Shown here: positions 1-5,973 of the stretch, piece by piece | Numbering within the stretch: position 1 is the first letter of the stretch | Layout of the letters: every line of letters begins with the position of its first letter | Assembly (NCBI GenBank): GCA_017391545.1 | Contig: JAFOYD010000010.1 | Location: forward strand, 1-6,339 | DNA length: 6,339 nucleotides | Direction of reading: 5' to 3' | From: Lachnospiraceae bacterium | GTDB taxonomy: Bacteria > Bacillota > Clostridia > Lachnospirales > Lachnospiraceae | Position numbers and translations under genes: made by a program | The notes under the pieces: model-generated | Databases searched by the model: none | Told to the model about the DNA's origin: nothing | What the model saw: only the letters and a program-made list of their open reading frames with translations

Positions 1-59
1 CCCGTAAGCAATACTGCACCCAATAGCATCACTGCTGAAATGATTGAAATTTTTTTCAT
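1..59 (-). CDS. Partial 5' end of a lipoprotein-like exported protein
   Basis: An ATG at 59-57 opens a frame of 19 codons plus two bases that runs off the window. The translation starts MKKISIISAVMLLGAVLLT and the next codon begins GG, so it must be Gly. This is a typical signal peptide: a Lys-Lys N-terminus, then a hydrophobic core. The ending LLTG matches the first part of a lipobox (L-[AST]-[GA]-C), so a Cys is predicted as the next residue, just outside the window. A purine-rich ribosome binding site (AGAGGGGAAGGA, about 62-73) lies directly upstream. The gene starts 15 bases after the stop of the PAS-GGDEF-EAL gene, so the two are probably cotranscribed. The mature protein is not visible, so no function can be given; it could be a solute-binding lipoprotein or any other exported protein. 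Confidence 0.72.
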   Translation of the reverse strand, partial: MKKISIISAVMLLGAVLLT

Positions 60-74
60 ATCCTTCCCCTCTTA

Positions 75-1736
75 TTACTTTACATATTTATGATAAAACT
101 CATCCGGACTCAATGGTCTGTCAAAATGATATCCCTGCAAAAGCGTTGCTCCGGCTTCTGTTACGATATCCATAATCGTAGCATTCTCTACGCCCTCTGC
201 GCATACGGTAATCCCTACATCATTGCAGAAGGAAATAATCAGCTCGATGAACCTTTTTTCCTTTTCTGTGCCAAGCACTGATTTGATCATGGTATGGTCA
301 ATTTTCACAATATCAGCCGGTATATCCTTAAGCACCGCCAGGGAAGAATATCCTGTACCAAAATCGTCCAGTGCAATACTGATGCCATAATCCCTGAATT
401 TCTGTAAGCTGTTGAGCAAATCATCGATGCGTCCGATCCGGCAGCTCTCTGTCAGCTCCAGGACAAGCCGTCCGGGTTCAATGCCATATTCCCTAAGCCT
501 CTCTGCGGCATAGTCAGCAAGATATTCATCCTGAAGCTGAAGGTATGACAGATTGACATGAATCTTTTCGAGTGGTCTCGTGCCGCTCTGATCCCATTTT
601 TTGAGGTATCTCAGTCCCTCTTCAATCACCCATTTGCCAACAGGGATGATCAGACCGGTACTCTCAAGTATCGGAACAAACTCCATTGGTCCCGTGCCAG
701 GAAAGTCTTCACTGTTCCATCGCAGAAGCACCTCACAGCTTTGACACTCACCCGAATGCGCATCCATAATTGGCTGCATGACAATATGAAAATCTCTGCA
801 GCTGTCATTTACACATTCACGAATGGCATCCTTTAACCGCAATATCCTCGTCTTTTTGAGGTGCATCTCCTCTGTAAAAAAGACAACATCTGTCACACCT
901 GAATTTTTCGCATTTTCCACAGCAATCGTCATATTGCTCATGAGCTGATCGATATATTTGCCATCCTGTGGAAAAAGAACTGCACCCGCTTTGAAATCCA
1001 CATGCACCAGCTTCTGTTCAATATACAAATCTTCAAACGCCTGCTTGATTCGCTCTATTTCTTTTATGACATCCTCACGAGTTCCGTTATCAATCAAAAG
1101 TGCAAAATCTGAACCGTCCATACGATACAAGCGGGCATGCGAGACTCCACCCTCTAATATTTTGTGTGCAATACAGTAGAGTACCTTATCGCCATAAGAA
1201 TATCCGTAATCGTCGTTTACCCGTTTAAAGTTGCTAAGTCCAATCAGCACTACTGCACCCTTTTGATTCTTATAGAGCCTGTTCTCAATATCCCTGCGAA
1301 ACTCCTGAATGGTCCACATCTCTGTTACCGGGTCGATTTTATTTCTAACACCCAGGTTCGTGACAAAGCCGGCAAAGAAATCCATTTGTCCCTCATCGTC
1401 ATATGTCATGTATCCTTTGCAGTTCACCCAGACATATTCCCCTTCTGCATTGCGCATTCTGTACTCACAGTCATGGTAGGCTGATACCTGATTTGCCATA
1501 TTCTCAAAATCTTCTAAATAGATCGGAAAATCATCAGGGTGGATTCGCTTTCCCCACTCGATATCCGCAGGACATAGTATCTCACTCTCAAGCCCAAAAT
1601 ATTCCACAGCTCCCTTCGACCACCGCGCAGTGTTCTGTTTCATATTTGACGCAAAGAAAAAGGTTCTGTTTGATGAATTAGAAAGAACATCAAACAGTCT
1701 TGAATCATATTCATTCATTATGCAATCATAATCCAT
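75..1736 (-). CDS. PAS-GGDEF-EAL protein, probable cyclic-di-GMP phosphodiesterase
   Basis: A 553-residue soluble signalling protein with no evident membrane segment. Domains in order: a PAS fold (about 25-130, with RIHPDDF and a C-terminal FAGFVTNL strand), a GGDEF domain (about 134-290) and an EAL domain (about 298-550). The GGDEF signature is DGSDF (207-211), the usual DxDxFK metal site reads GLSNFK, and no RxxD inhibitory site lies upstream, so cyclase activity is unlikely. The EAL domain keeps every expected catalytic or metal residue: E335 (EVLLRW), N395, E427 (ELTE), D457-D458 (DDFGTGYSS), K478, E514 (AEGVE) and Q534. From N395 on, their spacing matches that known for RocR. Inferred role: hydrolysis of c-di-GMP to pGpG, tuned by the PAS and perhaps by GTP bound to the degenerate GGDEF domain. 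A longer start at 1751 is possible, but its ATGAGGA is better read as the ribosome binding site for the ATG at 1736. The stop is doubled (TAATAA). Confidence 0.93.
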   Translation of the reverse strand: MDYDCIMNEYDSRLFDVLSNSSNRTFFFASNMKQNTARWSKGAVEYFGLESEILCPADIEWGKRIHPDDFPIYLEDFENMANQVSAYHDCEYRMRNAEGEYVWVNCKGYMTYDDEGQMDFFAGFVTNLGVRNKIDPVTEMWTIQEFRRDIENRLYKNQKGAVVLIGLSNFKRVNDDYGYSYGDKVLYCIAHKILEGGVSHARLYRMDGSDFALLIDNGTREDVIKEIERIKQAFEDLYIEQKLVHVDFKAGAVLFPQDGKYIDQLMSNMTIAVENAKNSGVTDVVFFTEEMHLKKTRILRLKDAIRECVNDSCRDFHIVMQPIMDAHSGECQSCEVLLRWNSEDFPGTGPMEFVPILESTGLIIPVGKWVIEEGLRYLKKWDQSGTRPLEKIHVNLSYLQLQDEYLADYAAERLREYGIEPGRLVLELTESCRIGRIDDLLNSLQKFRDYGISIALDDFGTGYSSLAVLKDIPADIVKIDHTMIKSVLGTEKEKRFIELIISFCNDVGITVCAEGVENATIMDIVTEAGATLLQGYHFDRPLSPDEFYHKYVK

Positions 1737-1786
1737 AAATCTAATCCTCATAAGTATGCTTAAGTCTGTCTGCTCTTATAGCTCTT

Positions 1787-1815
1787 ATTATATATTAAGT
1801 TCAGCCTAATCTCAA
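1787..1815 (-). promoter_or_regulatory. Sigma-A-type promoter for the PAS-GGDEF-EAL gene
   Basis: On the minus strand, TTGAGA (1815-1810) and TATAAT (1792-1787) are separated by 17 bases, giving five of six and six of six matches to consensus. Transcription should start near 1780, about 45 bases before the ATG at 1736. The site lies in the 85-100 base gap after lrgB. No terminator hairpin is visible in that gap, so read-through from lrgAB is also possible. The leader holds a short direct repeat (ATAAGAGC twice, nine bases apart, about 1772-1788) of unknown meaning. Confidence 0.75.
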
Positions 1816-1836
1816 CGAATTGTTTCTATTTTATTA

Positions 1837-2529
1837 CTAAAACAGTCCTGCAAAAATGGATGCTCCTACCACCGTAAGGACACCTGCCACTGCGACGGAA
1901 AGACTACTCATGGCACCTTCGATCTCTCCCATCTCCATAGCCTTTGTCGTACCCATCGCATGTGCAGCCGTGCCAAGAGCCAGTCCTTTCGCGATTGGCT
2001 CTCTGATGTGGAAAATCTTACATATCAGCTCACCAGTCATATTGCCAAGGACTCCGGTGATGACAATCACTGCAACTGTAATGGTCACATATCCACCAAG
2101 CTCCTCAGACACGCCCATGCCGATTGCTGTGGTAATTGATTTGGGCAAAAGTGTCACATACTCCTGATGATTTAGTCCGAGCAATACAGCTAGCGCAAGC
2201 ACTGTCACCATATTGGTAATAACACCGGACAGGATACCAGCCATCACTGCCATCCAGTTCTTTTTCAGAAGCTCAAACTGTTCATAAAGTGGAATTGCCA
2301 GACATACCGTAGCAGGCGTCAGAAACCAGCTTAGGTATTTTGCTCCCATATTGTATGTCTCGTAATCCACATTTGCTGCCAGCAACACAACAATCGTCAC
2401 TGCTATCGATATCAGAAGTGGATTCAGAAGCCCACTTTTAAACCGTTTCTTGAGATGTATACCAACAAAATATGTCAGTAGGCTGATCGTTACACCCGCA
2501 AAGGCTGAGTCCTGCATAAATTCGTTCAT
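1837..2529 (-). CDS. lrgB: LrgB/CidB family membrane protein
   Basis: A 230-residue, highly hydrophobic protein of the LrgB family, near the usual family length of about 230. Family landmarks are LNPLLI (35-40), a TPATVCLAIPLYEQ stretch (71-84), LLPKSITTAIG (127-137) and GLALGTAAHAMGTTKA (182-197), followed by EGAMSSL and a C-terminal membrane segment. Several membrane segments are evident (about 10-26, 34-52, 65-82, 93-117, 147-168 and 208-229). The ATG overlaps the TGA of lrgA in an ATGA, a sign of translational coupling and of a two-part complex. In Staphylococcus, LrgAB opposes CidAB in control of murein hydrolases and lysis; in Bacillus (PftAB) and Streptococcus mutans related pairs take up pyruvate. 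Which role applies here cannot be told from sequence. No LytSR-type regulator lies in the window. Confidence 0.95.
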   Translation of the reverse strand: MNEFMQDSAFAGVTISLLTYFVGIHLKKRFKSGLLNPLLISIAVTIVVLLAANVDYETYNMGAKYLSWFLTPATVCLAIPLYEQFELLKKNWMAVMAGILSGVITNMVTVLALAVLLGLNHQEYVTLLPKSITTAIGMGVSEELGGYVTITVAVIVITGVLGNMTGELICKIFHIREPIAKGLALGTAAHAMGTTKAMEMGEIEGAMSSLSVAVAGVLTVVGASIFAGLF

Positions 2530-2906
2530 TTCTCACTTTCCCCTTCCTGTCTAGTGTTTCCACGGCGTATCACGAACTGTGACACGCTGCCTGTCACCGC
2601 CATCACTGCTACCAGCACAACGACTGTGACAACGCTCACCGGTATCAGCATAGGTTTGAGCACACCCCAGGAGTTCATAAGACCTACACCTGCAGGAATA
2701 AACATGACCGGCATGATCTCAATCAGAAATTTTCCGACGTCCTGCACTGCTTCCAGCTTAATGATACCGGTCAGCAGACACACGAACAATATGACCATAC
2801 CATAGATGCTTGCAGGCACCGGTAACGGCAGAACTGCTTTCAGAATCTCACCGATAAATGAGATCAACAGGATAATCAAAAACTGCTTTAAATACTTCAC
2901 TTCCAT
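2526..2906 (-). CDS. lrgA: LrgA/CidA family membrane protein
   Basis: A 126-residue holin-like membrane protein of the CidA/LrgA family, partner of the LrgB product encoded directly downstream. Four hydrophobic segments are visible (about 5-22, 29-47, 60-77 and 85-107), then a charged tail (VIRRGNTRQEGESEK). The family signatures are clear: PLPVPASIYGMVILF (about 27-41) and MFIPAGVGLMNSWG (about 67-80). The start chosen is the ATG at 2906 (MEVKYLKQF), because GGAG lies four bases upstream and a promoter would start transcription near 2930. An in-frame ATG at 2921 and a TTG at 2948 extend the frame, but neither has a ribosome binding site and the TTG lies upstream of the predicted transcript start. 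The gene's last bases overlap the lrgB start by four. It probably forms a membrane complex with LrgB for murein hydrolase control or pyruvate transport. Confidence 0.93.
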   Translation of the reverse strand: MEVKYLKQFLIILLISFIGEILKAVLPLPVPASIYGMVILFVCLLTGIIKLEAVQDVGKFLIEIMPVMFIPAGVGLMNSWGVLKPMLIPVSVVTVVVLVAVMAVTGSVSQFVIRRGNTRQEGESEK

Positions 2907-2936
2907 CACACTCCGTTTCATCAATATCAAGTAACA

Positions 2937-2965
2937 AGTATACGACAAAGGAGGGCAAATTACAA
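2937..2965 (-). promoter_or_regulatory. Putative promoter of lrgAB
   Basis: Minus strand: -35 TTGTAA (2965-2960), a spacer of 17 bases and -10 TATACT (2942-2937). The matches to consensus are four of six and five of six. The predicted start near 2930 gives a leader of about 24 bases to the lrgA ATG, just enough for the ribosome binding site. The -35 box falls in the loop of the metK terminator hairpin, so promoter and terminator share DNA. No clear operator was seen around it. Confidence 0.5.
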
Positions 2966-2978
2966 TGAATCTGCCCTC
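2951..2978 (-). terminator. Intrinsic terminator after metK, possibly bidirectional
   Basis: A perfect seven-base stem, GAGGGCA (2978-2972) with TGCCCTC (2957-2951), closes a 14-base loop that can add a short ATT/AAT inner pairing. It begins 23 bases after the metK stop. In the metK direction the following tract is CTTTGTC, a weak U-run; in the opposite direction it is TTTTAT. It is the only hairpin between metK and lrgA, so partial read-through into lrgAB is plausible. Confidence 0.72.
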
Positions 2979-3001
2979 TTTTATCTCATTTCCAATATCT
3001 G

Positions 3002-4189
3002 TTATAAGTACTTCTTTAAAGCCTCAACCTTATCGAGCTTTTCCCATGGAAGATCAAGATCGTTACGTCCAAAGTGTCCATAAGCTGCTGTCTGCTTGTA
3101 GATTGGTCTTCTCAAGTCAAGCATCTTGATAATTCCTGCCGGGCGGAGATCAAAGTTCTCACGAACAATCTCAACAAGCTTCTCGCTGTCCAGTTTTCCT
3201 GTACCGAAGGTATCCACGTTGATGGATGTAGGCTGTGCCACACCGATCGCATAGGAAAGCTGGATCTCGCACTTGTCTGCAAGTCCTGCTGCCACAAGAT
3301 TCTTTGCGACGTATCTTGCTGCATATGCACCACTTCTGTCTACCTTTGTGCAATCCTTTCCAGAGAAAGCTCCACCGCCGTGACGTGCATATCCGCCGTA
3401 AGTATCTACGATGATCTTACGTCCTGTAAGTCCTGCATCACCATGCGGTCCACCGATTACAAAACGTCCTGTAGGATTGATGAAGAACTTTGTATCTGCA
3501 TCGATCAGTTCCTTTGGAAGAATCACATCAAATACATGCTTCTTGATATCCTCATGAATCTGCTCCTGTGTCACATCCTCATCATGCTGCGTAGAAAGAA
3601 CAACGGCCTCAAGTCTCTTGGGCTTGCCATTCTCGTCATATTCTACAGAAACCTGTGTCTTTCCGTCTGGTCTCAAATACTTTAATGTGCCATCCTTACG
3701 AACCTTTGTCAGCTGCAATGCCAGCTTATGTGCAAGTGAAATTGGATATGGCATATACTCTTCTGTCTCATTGTTGGCATATCCGAACATCATACCCTGG
3801 TCTCCGGCACCGATGGCTTCGATCTCTGCATCACTCATCTTGTTCTCTTTTGCTTCCAAAGCCTTATCGACACCCATTGCAATGTCGCTTGACTGCTCGT
3901 CAATTGCTGTAAATACGGCACAGGTATTGCCATCAAAGCCATACTCGGATTTGTCATAACCGATTTCCTTTACCGTATCACGCACGATCTTTGGAATATC
4001 CACATATGCCGTTGTGGTAATCTCACCTGTCACAAGCACAAAGCCTGTACATGTCGCTGTCTCACAGGCAACACGGCTCATCGGATCCTGCTCCATCAGC
4101 GCATCAAGAATCGCGTCAGAAATAGCATCGCACACCTTGTCAGGATGTCCTTCTGTTACGGACTCTGAAGTAAATAATAGTTTTTCCAT
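3002..4189 (-). CDS. metK: S-adenosylmethionine synthase (methionine adenosyltransferase)
   Basis: A 395-residue cytosolic enzyme, the normal length for MetK. It joins methionine and ATP to give S-adenosylmethionine, releasing phosphate and diphosphate; the family works as a tetramer of paired dimers with Mg and K ions. Visible signatures: the ATP-binding GHPDK near the N-terminus (14-18, with H15 and D17), family signature one GAGDQGMMFGYA (127-138), GGPHGDAGLTGRK (246-258) and the P-loop-like signature two GGGAFSGKD (271-279) followed by KVDRSGAY. The C-terminus (DLPWEKLDKVEALKKYL) is also typical. The start is fixed by AGGAGG nine bases before the ATG and by homology at MEKLLFTSESVTEGHPDK. 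It is a single-gene unit with its own promoter, SAM-I riboswitch and terminator, so expression should fall when SAM is plentiful. No key residue is missing. Confidence 0.99.
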   Translation of the reverse strand: MEKLLFTSESVTEGHPDKVCDAISDAILDALMEQDPMSRVACETATCTGFVLVTGEITTTAYVDIPKIVRDTVKEIGYDKSEYGFDGNTCAVFTAIDEQSSDIAMGVDKALEAKENKMSDAEIEAIGAGDQGMMFGYANNETEEYMPYPISLAHKLALQLTKVRKDGTLKYLRPDGKTQVSVEYDENGKPKRLEAVVLSTQHDEDVTQEQIHEDIKKHVFDVILPKELIDADTKFFINPTGRFVIGGPHGDAGLTGRKIIVDTYGGYARHGGGAFSGKDCTKVDRSGAYAARYVAKNLVAAGLADKCEIQLSYAIGVAQPTSINVDTFGTGKLDSEKLVEIVRENFDLRPAGIIKMLDLRRPIYKQTAAYGHFGRNDLDLPWEKLDKVEALKKYL

Positions 4190-4198
4190 TTGTATAAT

Positions 4199-4204
4199 CC
4201 TCCT
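4199..4204 (-). promoter_or_regulatory. metK ribosome binding site abutting the terminator U-tract
   Basis: A perfect AGGAGG nine bases before the metK ATG. It begins directly after the U-tract of the riboswitch terminator, so it is made only in read-through transcripts and is not itself folded into the terminator. This points to control of transcription rather than translation. Confidence 0.9.
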
Positions 4205-4239
4205 AAAAAAGAAAACCGCTTACTCTGACGAATAAGCGG
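4205..4239 (-). terminator. Riboswitch-controlled intrinsic terminator before metK
   Basis: A seven-base stem, CCGCTTA (4239-4233) with TAAGCGG (4222-4216), closes a ten-base loop and is followed directly by TTTTCTTTTTT (4215-4205), a strong U-tract. It is the off state of the metK SAM-I riboswitch. Its 5' arm is also the partner strand of the antiterminator, so the two structures exclude each other. Confidence 0.95.
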
Positions 4240-4275
4240 AAGTGATTGGTTTCCCGATAATCAAATCCTCTTATT
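4231..4275 (-). promoter_or_regulatory. Antiterminator of the metK riboswitch
   Basis: The 3' strand of aptamer helix P1 plus one base (AATAAGAGG, 4275-4267) can pair with the 5' arm of the terminator (CCGCTTATT, 4239-4231), eight of nine positions, with one A-G mismatch. A second segment, TGATT (4263-4259) with AATCA (4247-4243), extends the helix, capped by GGGAAACC, a two-pair stem with a GAAA tetraloop. Without SAM this helix should form and block the terminator; with SAM, P1 holds its 3' strand and the terminator folds. Confidence 0.82.
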
Positions 4276-4390
4276 GTTCGAACTATCTACGCAAAATAGC
4301 AACTCGCTCAGGTTGGCACCTTCCATTTTACAAAAACGGGGTTGCCGTGGCTTCACAGATCCTTTGTACCTCCACCACTCTGAATAAGAG
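4268..4390 (-). promoter_or_regulatory. SAM-I (S-box) riboswitch aptamer of metK
   Basis: On the minus strand the leader carries the conserved S-box core. P1 is formed by CTCTTATT (4390-4383) with AATAAGAG (4275-4268), a perfect eight-base pairing. After P1 come AGAGTGGTGGAGG (the kink-turn side of P2), GTGAAGCCACGGCAACC (P3 and its conserved GCAACC), AAGGTGCCAAC and a P4 hairpin CTAT/ATAG before the closing strand. The family binds S-adenosylmethionine and here sits upstream of the SAM synthase gene, giving direct product feedback. The length of about 123 bases is normal. The linked antiterminator and terminator show that SAM binding should stop transcription early. The T-box and other leader families do not fit these motifs. 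Confidence 0.97.
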
Positions 4391-4423
4391 TACATCACAA
4401 TATGGAATTGTCATATCACCTAT

Positions 4424-4452
4424 ATCATATACTGATTGTTATATGCTGTCAA
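4424..4452 (-). promoter_or_regulatory. Promoter of the riboswitch-metK transcript
   Basis: Minus strand: a perfect -35 TTGACA (4452-4447), a spacer of 17 bases and -10 TATGAT (4429-4424, five of six). Transcription should begin near 4417, about 27 bases before the aptamer. The -35 box lies only 33 bases after the murA stop, and no terminator is visible between them, so some murA transcripts may also enter the riboswitch. Confidence 0.85.
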
Positions 4453-4485
4453 TAGGGAAATATTTGAAACAACATCATTGCAACA

Positions 4486-5778
4486 TCATCCTACCTTGAG
4501 CTTAAACTTCTGAAGATCATGATCCGATGTCACCTTTTCAATGTGTGCGCCAAGGTTCTGAAGCTTTACATCAAAGTCCTCATAACCGCGCTCAATGTAT
4601 TTGATATCATCAACGGTACTGAACCCTTCTGCGGTAAGGCATGCAAGTACAAGTGCTGCGCCCGCGCGCAGATCCGGTGCTGTAAGATTGGCACTGGTAA
4701 ACTTCTCAACGCCTTGAATAATGGCAGAATTTCCCTCCACCTTGATGTTCGATCCCATCTTCGCAAGCTCATCGACGTACTTGAAACGATTGTCGAAAAT
4801 GCTCTCTGTGACAATACTCGTACCTTCTGCAAGTGCCAGGGATACTGCGATCTGAGGCTGCATATCCGTCGGAAATCCAGGATATGGCAACGTTTTCACA
4901 TGCGTATTCTCAAGCCGCTTTGATGACACGACACGCACTGCATCATCAGATTCCTCTACCTGACACCCCATCTCGATCAGCTTCGCTGTCGTTGACTCCA
5001 AGTGCTTCGGAATCACGTTCTTGACTGTGACATCGCCTCTTGTGATGGCCGCTGCAAACATAAACGTTCCTGCCTCGATCTGATCCGGTATAATCGAATA
5101 CTCCGAGCTGTGAAGCTTCCTAACCCCCGTTATCCTGATCACATCCGTACCAGCTCCCTTGACGTTTGCTCCCATGGAATTGAGGAAGTTTGCCACATCT
5201 ACGACGTGTGGCTCCTTTGCAGCATTTTCAATGACAGTTTTTCCCTCTGCCAGTACTGCTGCGAGCATAATATTAATGGTCGCACCTACGGATACGGTAT
5301 CCAGATAAATATGCGCACCTTTCAGCTCCTTTGCATCCGCAATAATGAGACCATGCTCAATCTTCACGTCCGCTCCAAGTGCTTTGAAGCCCTTGATATG
5401 AAGGTCGATCTTGCGGCTTCCGATATTGCAGCCGCCTGGAAGTGCAACTTCTGCATGTTTATATTTTCCAAGCAGGGCTCCAAGCAGATAATAGGAAGCC
5501 CTGATTTTTTTGATATAGTCATCCTCGATCACAAGTCCTGATACCATGGATGCATTGATTCTTGCTGTATGTCTATCTATTCTATATACAATCACACCGA
5601 TGCTCTCCATGGCCTGAAGAAGGACATTAATATCCCTTACATCCGGTAAATTGTCGATCACTGTCATTTCGTCAGTCATAATTGCTGCGGCAAGCACCCC
5701 TAATGCTGCATTCTTTGCGCCGCCGATTTCAACTTCACCAACCAGAGGATTGCCCCCCTTAATTGCGTACTGTTCCAT
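4486..5778 (-). CDS. murA: UDP-N-acetylglucosamine 1-carboxyvinyltransferase (MurA)
   Basis: A 430-residue cytosolic enzyme that moves the enolpyruvyl group of phosphoenolpyruvate onto UDP-GlcNAc, the first committed step of peptidoglycan synthesis. The family fold (EPSP synthase type) has two lobes made of repeated units. Key residues are present: K22 and N23 (GGAKNA), R93, the reactive cysteine C117 in LPGGCNIGSRKIDLH, R122, and D305 in FPTDMQPQ. C117 is the residue alkylated by fosfomycin, so the enzyme is of the Cys (sensitive) type rather than the Asp (resistant) type. The length is near the usual 420-435. The start is supported by GAGGTGA a few bases upstream and by the conserved N-terminus MEQYAIKGG. 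Firmicutes often carry two MurA paralogues (MurA/MurZ); which one this is cannot be told from sequence alone. It lies next to an M23 peptidase gene, another peptidoglycan function, but has its own promoter. Confidence 0.98.
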   Translation of the reverse strand: MEQYAIKGGNPLVGEVEIGGAKNAALGVLAAAIMTDEMTVIDNLPDVRDINVLLQAMESIGVIVYRIDRHTARINASMVSGLVIEDDYIKKIRASYYLLGALLGKYKHAEVALPGGCNIGSRKIDLHIKGFKALGADVKIEHGLIIADAKELKGAHIYLDTVSVGATINIMLAAVLAEGKTVIENAAKEPHVVDVANFLNSMGANVKGAGTDVIRITGVRKLHSSEYSIIPDQIEAGTFMFAAAITRGDVTVKNVIPKHLESTTAKLIEMGCQVEESDDAVRVVSSKRLENTHVKTLPYPGFPTDMQPQIAVSLALAEGTSIVTESIFDNRFKYVDELAKMGSNIKVEGNSAIIQGVEKFTSANLTAPDLRAGAALVLACLTAEGFSTVDDIKYIERGYEDFDVKLQNLGAHIEKVTSDHDLQKFKLKVG

Positions 5779-5835
5779 CGTTCACCTCATAATATTCACT
5801 ACTGTCTTTTCAATGCCTTTTACTAAACTTATCCG

Positions 5836-5864
5836 ATTATATACCTTTTTTCATCATTTGTAAA
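5836..5864 (-). promoter_or_regulatory. Sigma-A-type promoter of murA
   Basis: Minus strand: -35 TTTACA (5864-5859, five of six), a spacer of 17 bases and a perfect -10 TATAAT (5841-5836). The predicted start near 5829 gives a leader of about 50 bases. That leader contains the ribosome binding site GAGGTGA (5788-5782) and no obvious structured element. Confidence 0.8.
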
Positions 5865-5905
5865 CTACCAGACTGCTTGTTAAATTGTAAATATCACCCT
5901 GATTT

Positions 5906-5921
5906 TTGTTACATTTAACAA
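5906..5921. repeat. Short palindrome TTGTTA-N4-TAACAA, possible operator
   Basis: A perfect six-base inverted repeat with a four-base centre (TTGTTACATTTAACAA) abuts the long hairpin after the M23 gene. It lies about 42 bases upstream of the murA -35 box. The symmetry and size fit a transcription factor site, but AT-rich palindromes of this size also arise by chance. No regulator is assigned. Confidence 0.3.
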
Positions 5922-5959
5922 TTTCACAAACACTTGTTTAAAGCAAGTGTTGTGAAATT
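5920..5959 (-). terminator. Long hairpin after the M23 peptidase gene, probable terminator
   Basis: On the minus strand AATTTCACAACACTTG (5959-5944) pairs with CAAGTGTTTGTGAAATT (5936-5920) through 16 pairs and one bulged base, around a seven-base loop. It starts about 14 bases after the M23 stop codon. No clean U-run follows in either direction, which is unusual for an intrinsic terminator. It could end transcription with help from Rho, protect the 3' end of the mRNA, or act as a protein site. The stem is too long to be chance. Confidence 0.6.
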
Positions 5960-5973
5960 TGATAAAATATGAA

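Noticed and set aside
1772..1789. Tandem ATAAGAGC repeats in the leader of the EAL gene as a regulatory RNA or c-di-GMP riboswitch
   Set aside because: The leader of about 45 bases is too short for a known c-di-GMP aptamer and shows none of its conserved motifs; two copies of an eight-base AT-rich word are weak evidence.
2907..2948. N-terminal extension of LrgA from a TTG at 2948 or ATG at 2921
   Set aside because: No ribosome binding site precedes either codon, and the TTG would lie upstream of the predicted transcript start; the ATG at 2906 has GGAG upstream and fits the family N-terminus.
3112..3353. Two short minus-strand frames inside metK
   Set aside because: They overlap metK in other frames and read as low-quality translations; metK itself is intact, so no frameshift is implied.
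3074..3685. 203-codon open frame on the plus strand opposite metK
   Set aside because: It is fully antisense to an unmistakable metK, its Cys/Ser-rich translation resembles no protein family, and no ribosome binding site or promoter supports it.
5002..5541. 179-codon open frame on the plus strand opposite murA
   Set aside because: Antisense shadow of murA, with a Cys- and His-rich unfamily-like translation and no start signals.
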